DNA of 64,000 nucleotides, from positions 1 through 64,000 of the forward strand of contig DATNLZ010000084.1 of NCBI GenBank assembly GCA_035602605.1, written 5' to 3'. Source of the stretch: DASQHY01 sp035602605 (GTDB lineage Bacteria > Acidobacteriota > Terriglobia > Acidiferrales > UBA7541). The position numbers were made by a program, and so were the translations under genes. Positions 53,496 through 63,166 of this stretch are shown here, one piece after another; within the stretch, counting starts at the first letter, position 1, and each line of letters starts with the position of its first letter. Under the pieces are notes generated by a model. The model saw nothing but the letters and a program-made list of their open reading frames with translations. It was not told the DNA's origin and ran no database searches.

Positions 53496-54242
53496 ATGGC
53501 CGACGATCCACAAGAAAAGCAGCCGCCTAAACCTCCCGCGAGCGAGACTCCCGCAGTCTCAACGCCGCAGGGAGAACCAAAACCGCCGGTCGCCACCGTG
53601 CCTCCAAAAACCGTCGCGCCTGCCGCCGCACCACCTCCGAGCTCATCAGGCCCGGCGTCGCCTACAAAACCGGCGGCGCCCGCAACGGGTGCCCCAGCAA
53701 AACCTGCTGCGCCTCCACCCCCAAAGCCGCCTGCAGTTGCGCCGGTTCCGCTCGACAACGAGCTCGTAAAGCGCTATCGGACCCGATTCGCTGACGGCCT
53801 GCGCGCGGCTTGGGAAGATCGCAAACAGGCGATTCTTGTCGTGGAGCGCGGGCGACTCGAGGAAATTGCGAAATTTACTCGTGACGATGAAAAGTTCGAT
53901 TTTCTTAGCGACCTCACAGCGGTGGATTGGCCGAAGCGCGAGAGGCGATTTGACGTCGTTCTGAACCTGTATTCCTTCGCGCACAATACGAGGTTGCGAT
54001 TGAAAGTGCATGCTGGGGAGAACGAATCCGTGCCCAGCGTGAGCGGAGTTTGGTCAACCGCAAATTGGCTCGAACGCGAGGTTTACGATATGTTCGGGAT
54101 TCGCTTCGAGGGTCACCCGAATCTAACCCGTATCCTGATGCCCGAAGAATGGCAGGGCCATCCGTTGCGCAAAGATTACGACATCTTGACGCAGGACACC
54201 GCCTGGGTTCGCGAAAACCTGGGGATTGAGAGCGGACAATAG
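53496..54242 (+). CDS. nuoC: NADH-quinone oxidoreductase subunit C, Pro/Ala-rich N-terminus
   Basis: 248 residues. The NuoC/30-kDa domain spans about 100-240 (DDEKFDFLSDLTAVDWPKRERRFDVVLNLYSF through WLEREVYDMFGIRFEGHPNLTRILMPEEWQGHPLRKDY). In front of it lies a low-complexity extension of about 85 residues rich in Pro, Ala and Lys, which is not part of the conserved fold. NuoC is a hydrophilic subunit next to NuoD, and here it is not fused to it. It begins 3 nt before nuoD. Confidence 0.95.
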   Translation: MADDPQEKQPPKPPASETPAVSTPQGEPKPPVATVPPKTVAPAAAPPPSSSGPASPTKPAAPATGAPAKPAAPPPPKPPAVAPVPLDNELVKRYRTRFADGLRAAWEDRKQAILVVERGRLEEIAKFTRDDEKFDFLSDLTAVDWPKRERRFDVVLNLYSFAHNTRLRLKVHAGENESVPSVSGVWSTANWLEREVYDMFGIRFEGHPNLTRILMPEEWQGHPLRKDYDILTQDTAWVRENLGIESGQ

Positions 54243-54245
54243 CGC

Positions 54246-55388
54246 ATGCCCGACGCTCGCACCAGCGCGTTTCCGAATGTCGAGACAAGCATTCTCGGGG
54301 CGGATGAAATCATTATCAACATGGGCCCTCAGCACCCGTCGACGCACGGTGTGCTGCGCGTGAAGTTGAAGCTCGATGGCGAGCGGGTCACTGGGTCGGA
54401 ATGCATCATCGGCTATCTGCACCGCGGCGTAGAAAAAATCGCCGAGCACCGCACCTATCAACAGTTCGCGCCCTACGTAGACCGGATGGATTACGTTGCG
54501 GCGGTAAGCAACGGGCTGGGCTACTGCGAAGCCGTCGAAAAATTATTAAATGTGGAGGCGCCCCTCCGTGCGCGCGTGATTCGCACGATATTGACCGAAT
54601 TGCAGCGCATTGCGAGCCACCTGCTGTGGCTAGGAACTCACGCGCTGGATATCGGCGCACTCACACCGCTGTTTTATTGTTTTCGCGAGCGCGAGGAAAT
54701 CCTAAAGATTTTGGAGAAGTATTGTGGTGCGCGATTGACGACTCACGCGTTCCGCATCGGCGGCTTGCAATACGAGGCGTATGACACGTTGGAACATGAT
54801 GTCGAGCGCTTTTGCAAAGATTTCGCCTCGAAGATTGAAGAGTATGGAACGCTGCTGACAGAGAATCGCATCTGGCTGGGACGCACAAAGGGGATCGGGG
54901 TCCTGAGCGCAAAAGATGCGATTGATATGGGTGCAAGCGGACCGGTGCTTCGTGCCAGCGGGGTGAAATGGGATATTCGCAAGGCGGCGCCGTATGCTGC
55001 ATACGACCAGTACAAATTTGAGATACCCGTTGGCAAGAATGGTGACACCTACGACCGGTACGTGGTGCGTATGGAAGAGATGAGACAGTCACGACTCATC
55101 TGTCTTCAAGCGATTGAAAATATTCCGACCGGTCCGATTATGGCCAAAGTGGGCAAGGTTCTTAAGCCACCGCCGGGCGAGGTCTATCACGCGATCGAGG
55201 CGCCCAAAGGCGAGTTGGGTTATTACCTTGTGAGCGATGGCACGGTGCAACCGTATCGCGTGAGGATTCGCCCACCGTCGTTTGTCAATTTGCAGGCTTT
55301 CGATAAGATGGTGCGCGGCCACATGGTCGCCGACGTCGTGGCGATTATTGGAACCCTCGATATTGTATTGGGGGAAGTAGACCGCTGA
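54246..55388 (+). CDS. nuoD: NADH-quinone oxidoreductase subunit D
   Basis: 380 residues, a 49-kDa type subunit that forms the quinone pocket with NuoB. Motifs: NMGPQHPSTHGVLRVKLKLDGERV, GYLHRGVEKIAEHRTYQQFAPYVDRMDYVAAVSNGLGYCEAVEKLL, MGASGPVLRASGVKWDIRKAAPYAAYDQYKFEIPVGKNGD, and the C-terminal GTLDIVLGEVDR. Slightly shorter than the E. coli NuoCD half. Its stop overlaps the nuoH start by 1 nt (TGATG). Confidence 0.97.
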   Translation: MPDARTSAFPNVETSILGADEIIINMGPQHPSTHGVLRVKLKLDGERVTGSECIIGYLHRGVEKIAEHRTYQQFAPYVDRMDYVAAVSNGLGYCEAVEKLLNVEAPLRARVIRTILTELQRIASHLLWLGTHALDIGALTPLFYCFREREEILKILEKYCGARLTTHAFRIGGLQYEAYDTLEHDVERFCKDFASKIEEYGTLLTENRIWLGRTKGIGVLSAKDAIDMGASGPVLRASGVKWDIRKAAPYAAYDQYKFEIPVGKNGDTYDRYVVRMEEMRQSRLICLQAIENIPTGPIMAKVGKVLKPPPGEVYHAIEAPKGELGYYLVSDGTVQPYRVRIRPPSFVNLQAFDKMVRGHMVADVVAIIGTLDIVLGEVDR

Positions 55389-56734
55389 TGCACGGGTTCA
55401 TTGAATTCTTCCGGCCGCATGTTCTGCCTCTCATCTATGCCCTGGTGATTGTGGCGGTTCTACCGCTGCTTGCGGGATACATCGTGCTGGTCGAGCGAAA
55501 GGTGATGGCCGACATGCAGGCCCGACTCGGGCCGATGCGCGTTGGCCCGCATGGCTTGCTGCAGCCCATCGCCGATGCACTAAAGCTTCTGATCAAGGAA
55601 GACATCATCCCGGAAATGGCTGACCAGTGGATTTTCTGGATCGCGCCGTTAATTTCAGTGACCGCGGCGATGCTCTCCATGGCGGCGTTGGCGTTCGGGC
55701 CAGCATTCCAAGTGGCGCGGGATATAAACGTTGGGATTTTATTTGTCGTGGGCGTGAGCGCCCTTGGAATTTTTGGCATCGTGCTCGGCGGCTGGGCCTC
55801 GAACAGCCATTATTCTCTACTTGGTGCGTTGCGCAGCGCGGCACAGCTGGTGAGCTACGAAACGGCTGCGGGCATGGCGCTTGTCTCGGGGCTGCTGCTG
55901 GCTCGCACGCTTTCCATCCGCGGCATTGTGGAAATGCAACACGCGCAGGGGGTGTGGTTTGTGTTTCTCACCCCTATTGCATTTTTTATTTATTTGGTGG
56001 CTTCCATCGCAGAGACCAACCGCGCGCCTTTCGATTTGCCGGAGGCGGAGTCGGAACTGGTCGCCGGCTATATGACCGAATTCAGCGGCTTTCGCTGGTC
56101 ACTCTATTTTTTGGCCGAGTACGCCAACATGGTGGTCGTGGCTTCGGTTGCAACAACGCTATTTCTTGGTGGATGGTTGCGCCCATTCCCCAACGTCGCT
56201 TGGCTGTGGCCTTTGGATCATGTACCGGCGCTATTGATGCTTTTGATCGCAGGATATTGCTTCATACGGATTCCCAAGCAACCGGTGCGCATTCAGCAGC
56301 AATTCATCGCGGTTGTCGGACTGCTATGCCTTTTGGTTGCGGCGGTTCTTGCGGCACCGCTTTTTGTTGGGCCGGCACGCCCGTTCATGGCGGCGATACA
56401 CGGTGGTTTTTGGTTTATGGCCAAAGTGTTTTTCTATATCTACATTTTTATGTGGCTGCGCTTTACTCTGCCGCGGTACCGGTTCGACCAATTAATGAAA
56501 CTCGGCTGGCACTTTTTGATTCCGGTTTCGGTTGTCAACGTAATGGGCCTTGGTCTCGCACTGGCGCTTCACTGGGAGAAACAATGGGGGCTTGCGCCGG
56601 CGCTATCCCTGACAACGGCGGCCACACTGGCTGTGGCTTTGTGGCTGCTTTGGGCGCAGCGGGAACGTGATCGTTCGGACATGGAAGCGCAAGAAGAACG
56701 AAGATCGCAAGGGTCAACTGTGCATGCTCGATAA
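55388..56734 (+). CDS. nuoH: NADH-quinone oxidoreductase subunit H, long C-terminus
   Basis: 448 residues, about 100 longer than typical NuoH. The conserved part has eight or so membrane helices with YIVLVERKVMADMQARLGPMRVGPHGLLQPIADALKLLIKED, AETNRAPFDLPEAESELVAGYMTEFSGFRWSLYFLAEYANM and FFYIYIFMWLRFTLPRYRFDQLMKLGWHFLIPVSVVN. The extra C-terminal part contains a further hydrophobic helix and a charged tail (RERDRSDMEAQEERRSQ). NuoH couples quinone reduction to the proton-pumping arm. It overlaps nuoJ by 11 nt; nuoI, usually between H and J, is missing. Confidence 0.96.
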   Translation: MHGFIEFFRPHVLPLIYALVIVAVLPLLAGYIVLVERKVMADMQARLGPMRVGPHGLLQPIADALKLLIKEDIIPEMADQWIFWIAPLISVTAAMLSMAALAFGPAFQVARDINVGILFVVGVSALGIFGIVLGGWASNSHYSLLGALRSAAQLVSYETAAGMALVSGLLLARTLSIRGIVEMQHAQGVWFVFLTPIAFFIYLVASIAETNRAPFDLPEAESELVAGYMTEFSGFRWSLYFLAEYANMVVVASVATTLFLGGWLRPFPNVAWLWPLDHVPALLMLLIAGYCFIRIPKQPVRIQQQFIAVVGLLCLLVAAVLAAPLFVGPARPFMAAIHGGFWFMAKVFFYIYIFMWLRFTLPRYRFDQLMKLGWHFLIPVSVVNVMGLGLALALHWEKQWGLAPALSLTTAATLAVALWLLWAQRERDRSDMEAQEERRSQGSTVHAR

Positions 56735-57245
56735 AGCGCTCTTCTATTTCTTTGGTAGCCTTGCGATCGTCTCTGCGATTCTGGTGGTGACGCGGCGCAG
56801 CGCCGTGCATAGCGCGATCTTTTTGATTACCGCGCTGCTCGCAACAGCTGGGATTTTTTTGCAATTGCACGCCGAATTCTTGTTCATCGTGCAAATCATT
56901 TTGTACGCTGGCGGGATTATGGTGCTGTTTGTGTTCGTCATCATGCTGGTAAATCTGGATGTGATGTTGCATCAAGTGCGATTTACGCGGCAGAAATGGG
57001 TGGCGCTGGTTTTGGCGGTATCGCTCGGAAGTTTCGCCGCTTTTTGGATCTACAGGTCAGGTCATGGGGTGGCCCTCAAGAGCGTGCTGAATATACCCGC
57101 AGCTCCGACAACTAGGCTCGAACCAAATACCGAAATGATTTCCCAGGGATTGTTCCACGATTACATTCTGCCTTTCGAGCTGGCATCGATTCTCTTGCTG
57201 GTGGCCATGATCGGGGCAGTCGTGATGGCCAAGAAAAAAGTGTGA
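56724..57245 (+). CDS. nuoJ: NADH-quinone oxidoreductase subunit J
   Basis: 173 residues from the ATG at 56724, inside the nuoH 3' end; a longer in-frame start at 56667 lies deeper in nuoH and is unlikely. Five transmembrane helices, with the conserved SAVHSAIFLITALLATAGIFLQLHAEFLFIVQIILYAGGIMVLFVFVIMLVNLD. A membrane-arm subunit that takes part in conformational coupling of proton transfer. Confidence 0.95.
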   Translation: MLDKALFYFFGSLAIVSAILVVTRRSAVHSAIFLITALLATAGIFLQLHAEFLFIVQIILYAGGIMVLFVFVIMLVNLDVMLHQVRFTRQKWVALVLAVSLGSFAAFWIYRSGHGVALKSVLNIPAAPTTRLEPNTEMISQGLFHDYILPFELASILLLVAMIGAVVMAKKKV

Positions 57246-57270
57246 GCGTCAAGAATAGAGCGAGTGAGCA

Positions 57271-57573
57271 ATGATTCCGGTCAGCCATTATTTATTTCTG
57301 AGTCTGGCGCTATTTATCATCGGCATCGTGGGTGTGCTCACGCGGCGGAACGTAATCATCATCCTCATGTCAGTTGAGTTGATCTTAAACGCCGTGAATA
57401 TCAATCTCGTCGCATTTTCGCGGTTGTTTGGCTCTGTTGATGGGCAAATCTTCGCGCTTTTCATTATTACCGATGCGGCGGCGGAGGCCGCGGTGGGGCT
57501 CGGTATCATCATTGCATTCTTCCGGAATCGTGAGACCGTCTTGGCGGATGAAATGGATATGTTGAAGTGGTGA
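57271..57573 (+). CDS. nuoK: NADH-quinone oxidoreductase subunit K
   Basis: 100 residues, three transmembrane helices, normal family length. VSHYLFLSLALFIIGIVGVLTRRNVIIILMSVELILNAVNINLVAFSR carries the conserved membrane glutamate (SVELILNA), and VDGQIFALFIITDAAAEAAVGLGIIIAFFRNRETV carries a second (AAAEAAVGL). An MrpC-like proton-channel subunit of complex I. Confidence 0.97.
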   Translation: MIPVSHYLFLSLALFIIGIVGVLTRRNVIIILMSVELILNAVNINLVAFSRLFGSVDGQIFALFIITDAAAEAAVGLGIIIAFFRNRETVLADEMDMLKW

Positions 57574-57592
57574 CAAAGGTTTCCGGGGAGTT

Positions 57593-59722
57593 ATGTCCAA
57601 CGAATATTTTCTGACACATCTCTGGCTGATTCCGCTGTTTCCGCTGGCCGGGGCGGCACTGATGATGCTGTTGGGGCGCCGGCTGCCTAAATCAGCCGTC
57701 AGCCTGATTTGCGCAGGAAGCGTCTTGATCTCGTTCATTTATTCGGTCGGCGCTGTGTGGCAGCTCGTTGACCGAGATGTGGAGAACCGCGTTGCCCAAG
57801 TGATCCTGTTCCAGTGGATCCCAGCCGGCCCCATGCACACCACCGGGGGTCGGTTGGCAGAGTTGGTGGCCGATTGGGGCATGCTGCTCGATCCACTATC
57901 CGCGGTCATGATTCTCGTGGTGACCGGAGTGGGTTTGCTAATCCACGTTTACTCGATCGGGTACATGGGCCACGAACGCGGGTACTATCGATTTTTTGGC
58001 TATCTCAACCTGTTTATGTTTTCGATGCTCACGCTGGTTCTCGCAAACAACATGTTGCTGATGTTTGTGGGCTGGGAAGGCGTCGGGTTGTGCAGCTACC
58101 TTCTGATTGGGTTTTATTTTTTGCGGAAGTCGGCGACAGATGCGGGGAAAAAAGCGTTTATCGTCAACCGAATAGGTGACGCAGGATTTTTGCTCGGCAT
58201 TTTTCTAACCGTAGCTACGTTCGGAACCATTCGCTTCACGAGTCAGGGCTTGGCGAATCCCGATCAACTGCCAGGAATTCTGCAGGCGCTTACGAGCGCC
58301 GTGAATGCCCACGCGCTTTCGATCGGCGCCCCGGTGCTCACCGCGATCGCGCTGCTCCTTTTCGTCGGAGCGACCGGCAAATCAGCGCAGATTCCTCTTT
58401 ATGTCTGGTTGCCGGATGCGATGGAAGGACCAACGCCAGTCAGCGCGCTTATTCATGCGGCAACAATGGTCACGGCAGGTGTCTACATGGTGGCGCGTAT
58501 GAACGCCATCTACCAACTGGCGCCTTTGGCGCTCGCGGTGGTTGCGGCCATCGGTGGGCTCACCGCAATTTTCGCAGCTTCCATCGGTCTGGTGCAGACC
58601 GACATCAAGAAAGTGCTCGCTTATTCAACGATCAGCCAGCTGGGGTATATGTTTCTCGCGCTGGGCGTTGGCGCTTTTGCGGCGGGTGTCTTCCACTTGA
58701 TGACCCACGCATTTTTCAAGGCGCTTCTGTTTCTGGGCTCCGGTAGCGTGATACACGCCCTTTCCGGCGAACAGGACATGCGAAAGATGGGCGGGCTCTG
58801 GCACAAGATTCCCACGACAGCCAGAACATTTCTAATTGGCGCGTTGGCGATTGCGGGAATCCCGCCGCTCGCTGGATTTTTTAGCAAAGATGAAATTCTT
58901 GGGAGGGCATTCAAGCACTCGCCATTCTTGTGGGTGGTGGGATTTTTGACCGCAGGAATGACGGCATTCTATATGTTCCGCCTTGTTTTTATGACCTTCT
59001 TCGGTAAATCGCGGGTTCCGCACGACGTGGAACACCACATTCACGAATCGCCAAGAACCATGACTGTGCCGCTTATGATCCTGGCGCTGCTTGCAATCAT
59101 TGGCGGCTGGATTGGCTGGCCGACCTCGCTCGGAGGAAGTAATCGCTTTGAACGATTCCTGTCGCCGGTGATGGAGCACGAGTACGCAGGTGGCGCGCCA
59201 CTCATGTCCGGGGAGGCTGCCAGCAATGAATCAAGCGGGATGACAATGGAGTACACACTGATGCTTGCGTCCGTATTGATAGCAGCGGCTGGAATATGGC
59301 TGGCGTATTTTCTTTACATCCAACGGACGGAACTACCATCCACGGTGGCCCACAGCTTCGGCGGCTTTTACCGCATGCTCTACCATAAATATTACGTAGA
59401 TGACATTTATGATGCGCTTTTTGTAAACCGCGCGAAGGATCTCGGCACAACACTCGGCGCATTTGACGAGAAGATTCTGAACGGGCTGGCCGTGGATGGC
59501 ACGGGTTGGCTGACCCGCGCAACTTCAACGGTCTCGATGTGGTGGGACTCGTGGATCGTGGACGGCTCGGTGAATCTCGTCGCACGGATTGTGTGGCTCG
59601 TCAGCTTGCCTGTGCGCATGTTGCAGGCGGGACTGTTGTCAGGCTATGCGCTGATGATTGTCATTGGCGTGCTGATTTTTCTTGGTTACTACGGCTTGCA
59701 TGCGCGTTCGCTCGGACACTGA
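57593..59722 (+). CDS. nuoL: NADH-quinone oxidoreductase subunit L
   Basis: 709 residues with a GGGGAG ribosome-binding site. An antiporter-like proton-pumping subunit at the far end of the membrane arm. Motifs: LLMFVGWEGVGLCSYLLIGFYF (conserved Glu), FVGATGKSAQIPLYVWLPDAMEGPTPVSALIHAATMVTAGVYMVAR, and a long amphipathic region followed by the C-terminal helix typical of NuoL. Slightly longer than E. coli NuoL (613). Confidence 0.97.
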   Translation: MSNEYFLTHLWLIPLFPLAGAALMMLLGRRLPKSAVSLICAGSVLISFIYSVGAVWQLVDRDVENRVAQVILFQWIPAGPMHTTGGRLAELVADWGMLLDPLSAVMILVVTGVGLLIHVYSIGYMGHERGYYRFFGYLNLFMFSMLTLVLANNMLLMFVGWEGVGLCSYLLIGFYFLRKSATDAGKKAFIVNRIGDAGFLLGIFLTVATFGTIRFTSQGLANPDQLPGILQALTSAVNAHALSIGAPVLTAIALLLFVGATGKSAQIPLYVWLPDAMEGPTPVSALIHAATMVTAGVYMVARMNAIYQLAPLALAVVAAIGGLTAIFAASIGLVQTDIKKVLAYSTISQLGYMFLALGVGAFAAGVFHLMTHAFFKALLFLGSGSVIHALSGEQDMRKMGGLWHKIPTTARTFLIGALAIAGIPPLAGFFSKDEILGRAFKHSPFLWVVGFLTAGMTAFYMFRLVFMTFFGKSRVPHDVEHHIHESPRTMTVPLMILALLAIIGGWIGWPTSLGGSNRFERFLSPVMEHEYAGGAPLMSGEAASNESSGMTMEYTLMLASVLIAAAGIWLAYFLYIQRTELPSTVAHSFGGFYRMLYHKYYVDDIYDALFVNRAKDLGTTLGAFDEKILNGLAVDGTGWLTRATSTVSMWWDSWIVDGSVNLVARIVWLVSLPVRMLQAGLLSGYALMIVIGVLIFLGYYGLHARSLGH

Positions 59723-59728
59723 GAGGCG

Positions 59729-61342
59729 ATGGAAATGGACTTCTTTGCACATCACATTTTGAGCGTGGTTCTGTATACACCGCTTCTCGGAGCTCTTCTG
59801 CTGCTTTTTGTGCCGCGGGCAAGCGAGAACGGGCACCGCATGCTGGGGAATTTGTTTGCGATGCTCGGGTTCGTGGTCTCCCTGCCGCTCGTGGCGTGGT
59901 TTCAACCGGGGAAGGCTGGCTTCCAATTCGAGGAAACGGCCAACTGGATTCCGTCGATTGGCGCGACCTATCACTTGGGGATCGATGGGATCAGCTTCTT
60001 GCTGGTCATGCTGACGACCTTCCTTGGAGCCATTTCCATTCTTTCTTCATGGAACGCGATTCAAATTCGCAAAAAAGAATATTACATGCTCTTTTTGCTG
60101 CTGCAGACCGGGATGTTGGGCGTTTTCATGTCGCTCGACTTCTTCCTTTTCTATTTGTTCTGGGAAGCGATGCTCGTGCCGATGTATTTTCTGATCGGCG
60201 TGTGGGGCAGCGACCGCCGGCTCTATGCGGCCATCAAATTTTTCCTGTACACGCTGGCGGGTTCAGTGCTGATGCTCCTGGCCATTCTGGCTATTTACTT
60301 CAAAGCGGGTGGAAATACGTTCGACGTGCCGACGCTTCTGGCGGCCGCGTCCGATTTTCCAAGCAGTTACAAAGTGTGGCTATTCTGGGGCTTCTTCTTT
60401 GCATTTGCCATTAAAGTTCCCATGTTCCCGTTTCATACCTGGCTTCCGGACGCGCATACCGAAGCCCCGACAGCCGGCTCGGTTATTTTAGCGGGAGTCC
60501 TGCTGAAAATGGGGACTTATGGATTTATCCGTTTTTCTTTGCCGCTGCTGCCGGCAGATCCGGTGATGCGCACAAAGATTGTGAACATTGTAATTGTTCT
60601 CTCGATCGTCGGCATCATCTATGGCGCCCTGGTCTGCATGATGCAGAAAGACATGAAGAAGCTGATCGCTTACAGCTCAGTGAGCCACCTTGGATTTTGC
60701 ACGCTGGGGATTTTCGTGCTGACGCCGCACGGGCTCGCCGGCAGCGTCATCCAGCAGATCAATCACGGTATTTCGACCGGCGCGCTGTTCTTAATTGTTG
60801 GTGTCTTATATGAGCGGAGGCACACGCGCTTAATTTCAGAATTTGGCGGGCTCTCCACGCCAATGCCGAATTTTGCCGCGATTTATTTGATCGTCAGCCT
60901 GAGTTCGCTGGGAATGCCGCTGCTGAACGGTTTTATTGGGGAGTTCACGATTCTGCGTGGCACCTTCGAAGTCAACAAAACTTGGGCCGCTTGGGCAAGT
61001 CTTGGCGTGATTCTTGGCGCAGCCTATCTGCTGTGGCTGTATCAGCGCGTCATGTTTGGCTCGGTCACCAACCAGGCCAACGAGCATTTGCCCGACCTTA
61101 ACGCCCGCGAATATGCCACCTTGCTACCACTGGTAGCTTTGGCTTTCTGGATTGGCATCTATCCGAAACCGCTCTTTGTTTATCTCGAACAGCCCGTACG
61201 CGAGATTGTGGAGCGCGTCAATCCGGGCTATTACAAAGCGGAGCATCTTACGCTGCCTTCTGGGGCCGACGAAAAGCCTGCCGCGCCCGCGGCCCTGGCT
61301 CAGCCTGCCGTAACGCCGCAATCCCCAGCGGAGCCAAGGTAA
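59729..61342 (+). CDS. nuoM: NADH-quinone oxidoreductase subunit M
   Basis: 537 residues; the ATG at 59735 is an equally likely start because the GAGAGG site would then have better spacing. Antiporter-like proton pump: [19 protein letters not shown] (conserved Glu), [44 protein letters not shown] (here beginning FFAFAIKVP), and [14 protein letters not shown]. The C-terminal 40 residues are a Pro/Ala-rich tail of low complexity. Confidence 0.97.
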   Translation: [537 protein letters not shown]

Positions 61343-61350
61343 AGCCGCGC

Positions 61351-62922
61351 ATGGTACAATTTTTTAATGGCGCAGATTTCCGGCTGATACTCCCTGAAGT
61401 TCAGTTGACGCTATTCGCCCTTGGAATTTTACTAACCGATTTCTGGCTCGAGCGGCGTGAAAAATATTTCAACGCAGTGATGGCTCTGCTGGGAGTCGCC
61501 TTCAGCGGGTTAACGCTTTGGGGAATGCCTTATAGACTGGTAAGCTTTCTCGAGCGAACTAAAATAGGGAACTTCAACCTAGGGCGCTTCGCTGTCCCCG
61601 GCTTGATTCGCGCGAGCTCAGAAGCGGCTAAAACAACTCGCCCGCATTTAATGGACCACACCGGCTCGATCCTGATCGATCCTTTCTTTATTTTCTTCGC
61701 CTCCATTTTTTTGATTGCAACCGCTCTGGTCATCTTGCTGTCGGTCCGCTATCTGGACATGGAAGATGAGCAAGAGGGCGAATACTACGCCCTGGTGCTT
61801 TTTGCCACGGTAGGCATGATGTTCATGGCATCAGGGATCGATTTGATTGTGCAGTTTATCGGCCTCGAGACGATGGCAATCAGTTTCTATATCCTGGCGG
61901 GGTTTTTGAGGCGCGATCGCAGATCGAATGAAGGCGCGCTCAAATATTTGCTACTTGGTGCTTTCAGCTCTGGAATCCTGGCGTATGGTTTCTCGCTCAT
62001 GTACGGAATGTCGGCCACCACGAACATTTTCGGAATAGCGCAAGGGATGGCGCGCACCGGAGAGAGCGGCTGGTTGGTATTCCTGGCATTCGCCACCGTG
62101 GCGGCGGGTCTGTTTTTCAAAGTGGCGGCGGTCCCTTTTCACCAGTGGGCCCCTGACGTATACGAAGGCGCACCAACATCGATTACAGCGTACCTAAGCG
62201 TCGCGTCAAAGACCGCGAGTTTCGCGCTTCTGCTGCGCTTGTTCACGACCGCATTCTGGCCTTCCAATGCAAATTGGACGTACCTGGTAGCCGGGGTGGC
62301 AGTCGCATCGCTCACGCTTGGCAACCTGGCGGCCATTACGCAGTCGAACATCAAGCGGCTACTGGCGTATTCCTCTATTTCGCACGTGGGCTACGTCTTG
62401 CTCGGAATCGTAGCCGGTAACGAAACCGGGATGAGAGGCATTTCCTTCTACCTGTTCGCCTACGCCTTTATGAACATCGGCGCGTTTGCCATTGTGATCA
62501 TTTTGCGCCGAAAAGGATTGATCGGCGATGAGTTGGACGATTTAAACGGTCTGTACTATCGGAGCCCAGGTGCAGCAGTACTATTGCTCATCTTTATGCT
62601 GTCTCTTGCGGGGATTCCGCCGACCGCAGGGTTTATCGGAAAGTATTATATTTTTCTTGCTCTGATTCAAACCGGCCATACGTGGCTAGCGGTTTTTGCT
62701 GTTCTGTACATTGTTCCGGCACTATATTATTATTTTCGAATCGTGGTGCATGCCTGGCTGCGGGATCCCACCGACAAAGTGAGCATCGCGATTTCTCCAA
62801 TGCAAACCGTAGCGCTCACGGCTACGGTGTTGGTTACAGTGGTGGCCGGTATTTATCCGGAACCGTTCATTCGATTGGCTCAATACTCGGTGTTCCTGCC
62901 TTTTGGTGCACTTGGCCGCTGA
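61351..62922 (+). CDS. nuoN: NADH-quinone oxidoreductase subunit N
   Basis: 523 residues, the third antiporter-like pump. QFIGLETMAISFYILAGFLRRDRRSNEGALKYLLLGAFSSGILAYGFSLMYG, FKVAAVPFHQWAPDVYEGAPTSITAYLSVASKTASFALLLRL and NIKRLLAYSSISHVGYVLLG are diagnostic. It ends the nuo block; the next gene overlaps its 3' end. Confidence 0.97.
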   Translation: MVQFFNGADFRLILPEVQLTLFALGILLTDFWLERREKYFNAVMALLGVAFSGLTLWGMPYRLVSFLERTKIGNFNLGRFAVPGLIRASSEAAKTTRPHLMDHTGSILIDPFFIFFASIFLIATALVILLSVRYLDMEDEQEGEYYALVLFATVGMMFMASGIDLIVQFIGLETMAISFYILAGFLRRDRRSNEGALKYLLLGAFSSGILAYGFSLMYGMSATTNIFGIAQGMARTGESGWLVFLAFATVAAGLFFKVAAVPFHQWAPDVYEGAPTSITAYLSVASKTASFALLLRLFTTAFWPSNANWTYLVAGVAVASLTLGNLAAITQSNIKRLLAYSSISHVGYVLLGIVAGNETGMRGISFYLFAYAFMNIGAFAIVIILRRKGLIGDELDDLNGLYYRSPGAAVLLLIFMLSLAGIPPTAGFIGKYYIFLALIQTGHTWLAVFAVLYIVPALYYYFRIVVHAWLRDPTDKVSIAISPMQTVALTATVLVTVVAGIYPEPFIRLAQYSVFLPFGALGR

Positions 62923-63166
62923 GATTCAAGGACCGTCGCCTTCCGAACCGCCTGAGCGGGGGCCTTCCAATATGATGCGCGAGTTAACGATGGCGATGGA
63001 GCTTCCTTTTATTCCCATCGCAGCTGTCCTCATTGGAGGTGGCCTGGGTTATGTGCTTGATAAGAAGTTGGGAACGGCGCCGCTCTTTATTCTTGTCATT
63101 GGCCTCGTCGGCTTTGCCGCAGGACTGTGGGAAATCATTCGTCGTGTGAAGAGTAATCCAAAGTGA
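62906..63166 (+). CDS. AtpZ/AtpI-family F-type ATPase accessory protein
   Basis: About 86 residues. A short Pro-rich N-terminus, then two transmembrane helices (ELPFIPIAAVLIGGGLGYVLDKKLG and PLFILVIGLVGFAAGLWEII) as in AtpZ/gene 1 proteins that precede the ATP synthase operon and may help Mg2+ or c-ring assembly. The start is uncertain: GTG 62906 lies inside nuoN, ATG 62972 is an alternative. Its stop overlaps the following gene (GTGA). Confidence 0.8.
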   Translation: MHLAAEIQGPSPSEPPERGPSNMMRELTMAMELPFIPIAAVLIGGGLGYVLDKKLGTAPLFILVIGLVGFAAGLWEIIRRVKSNPK

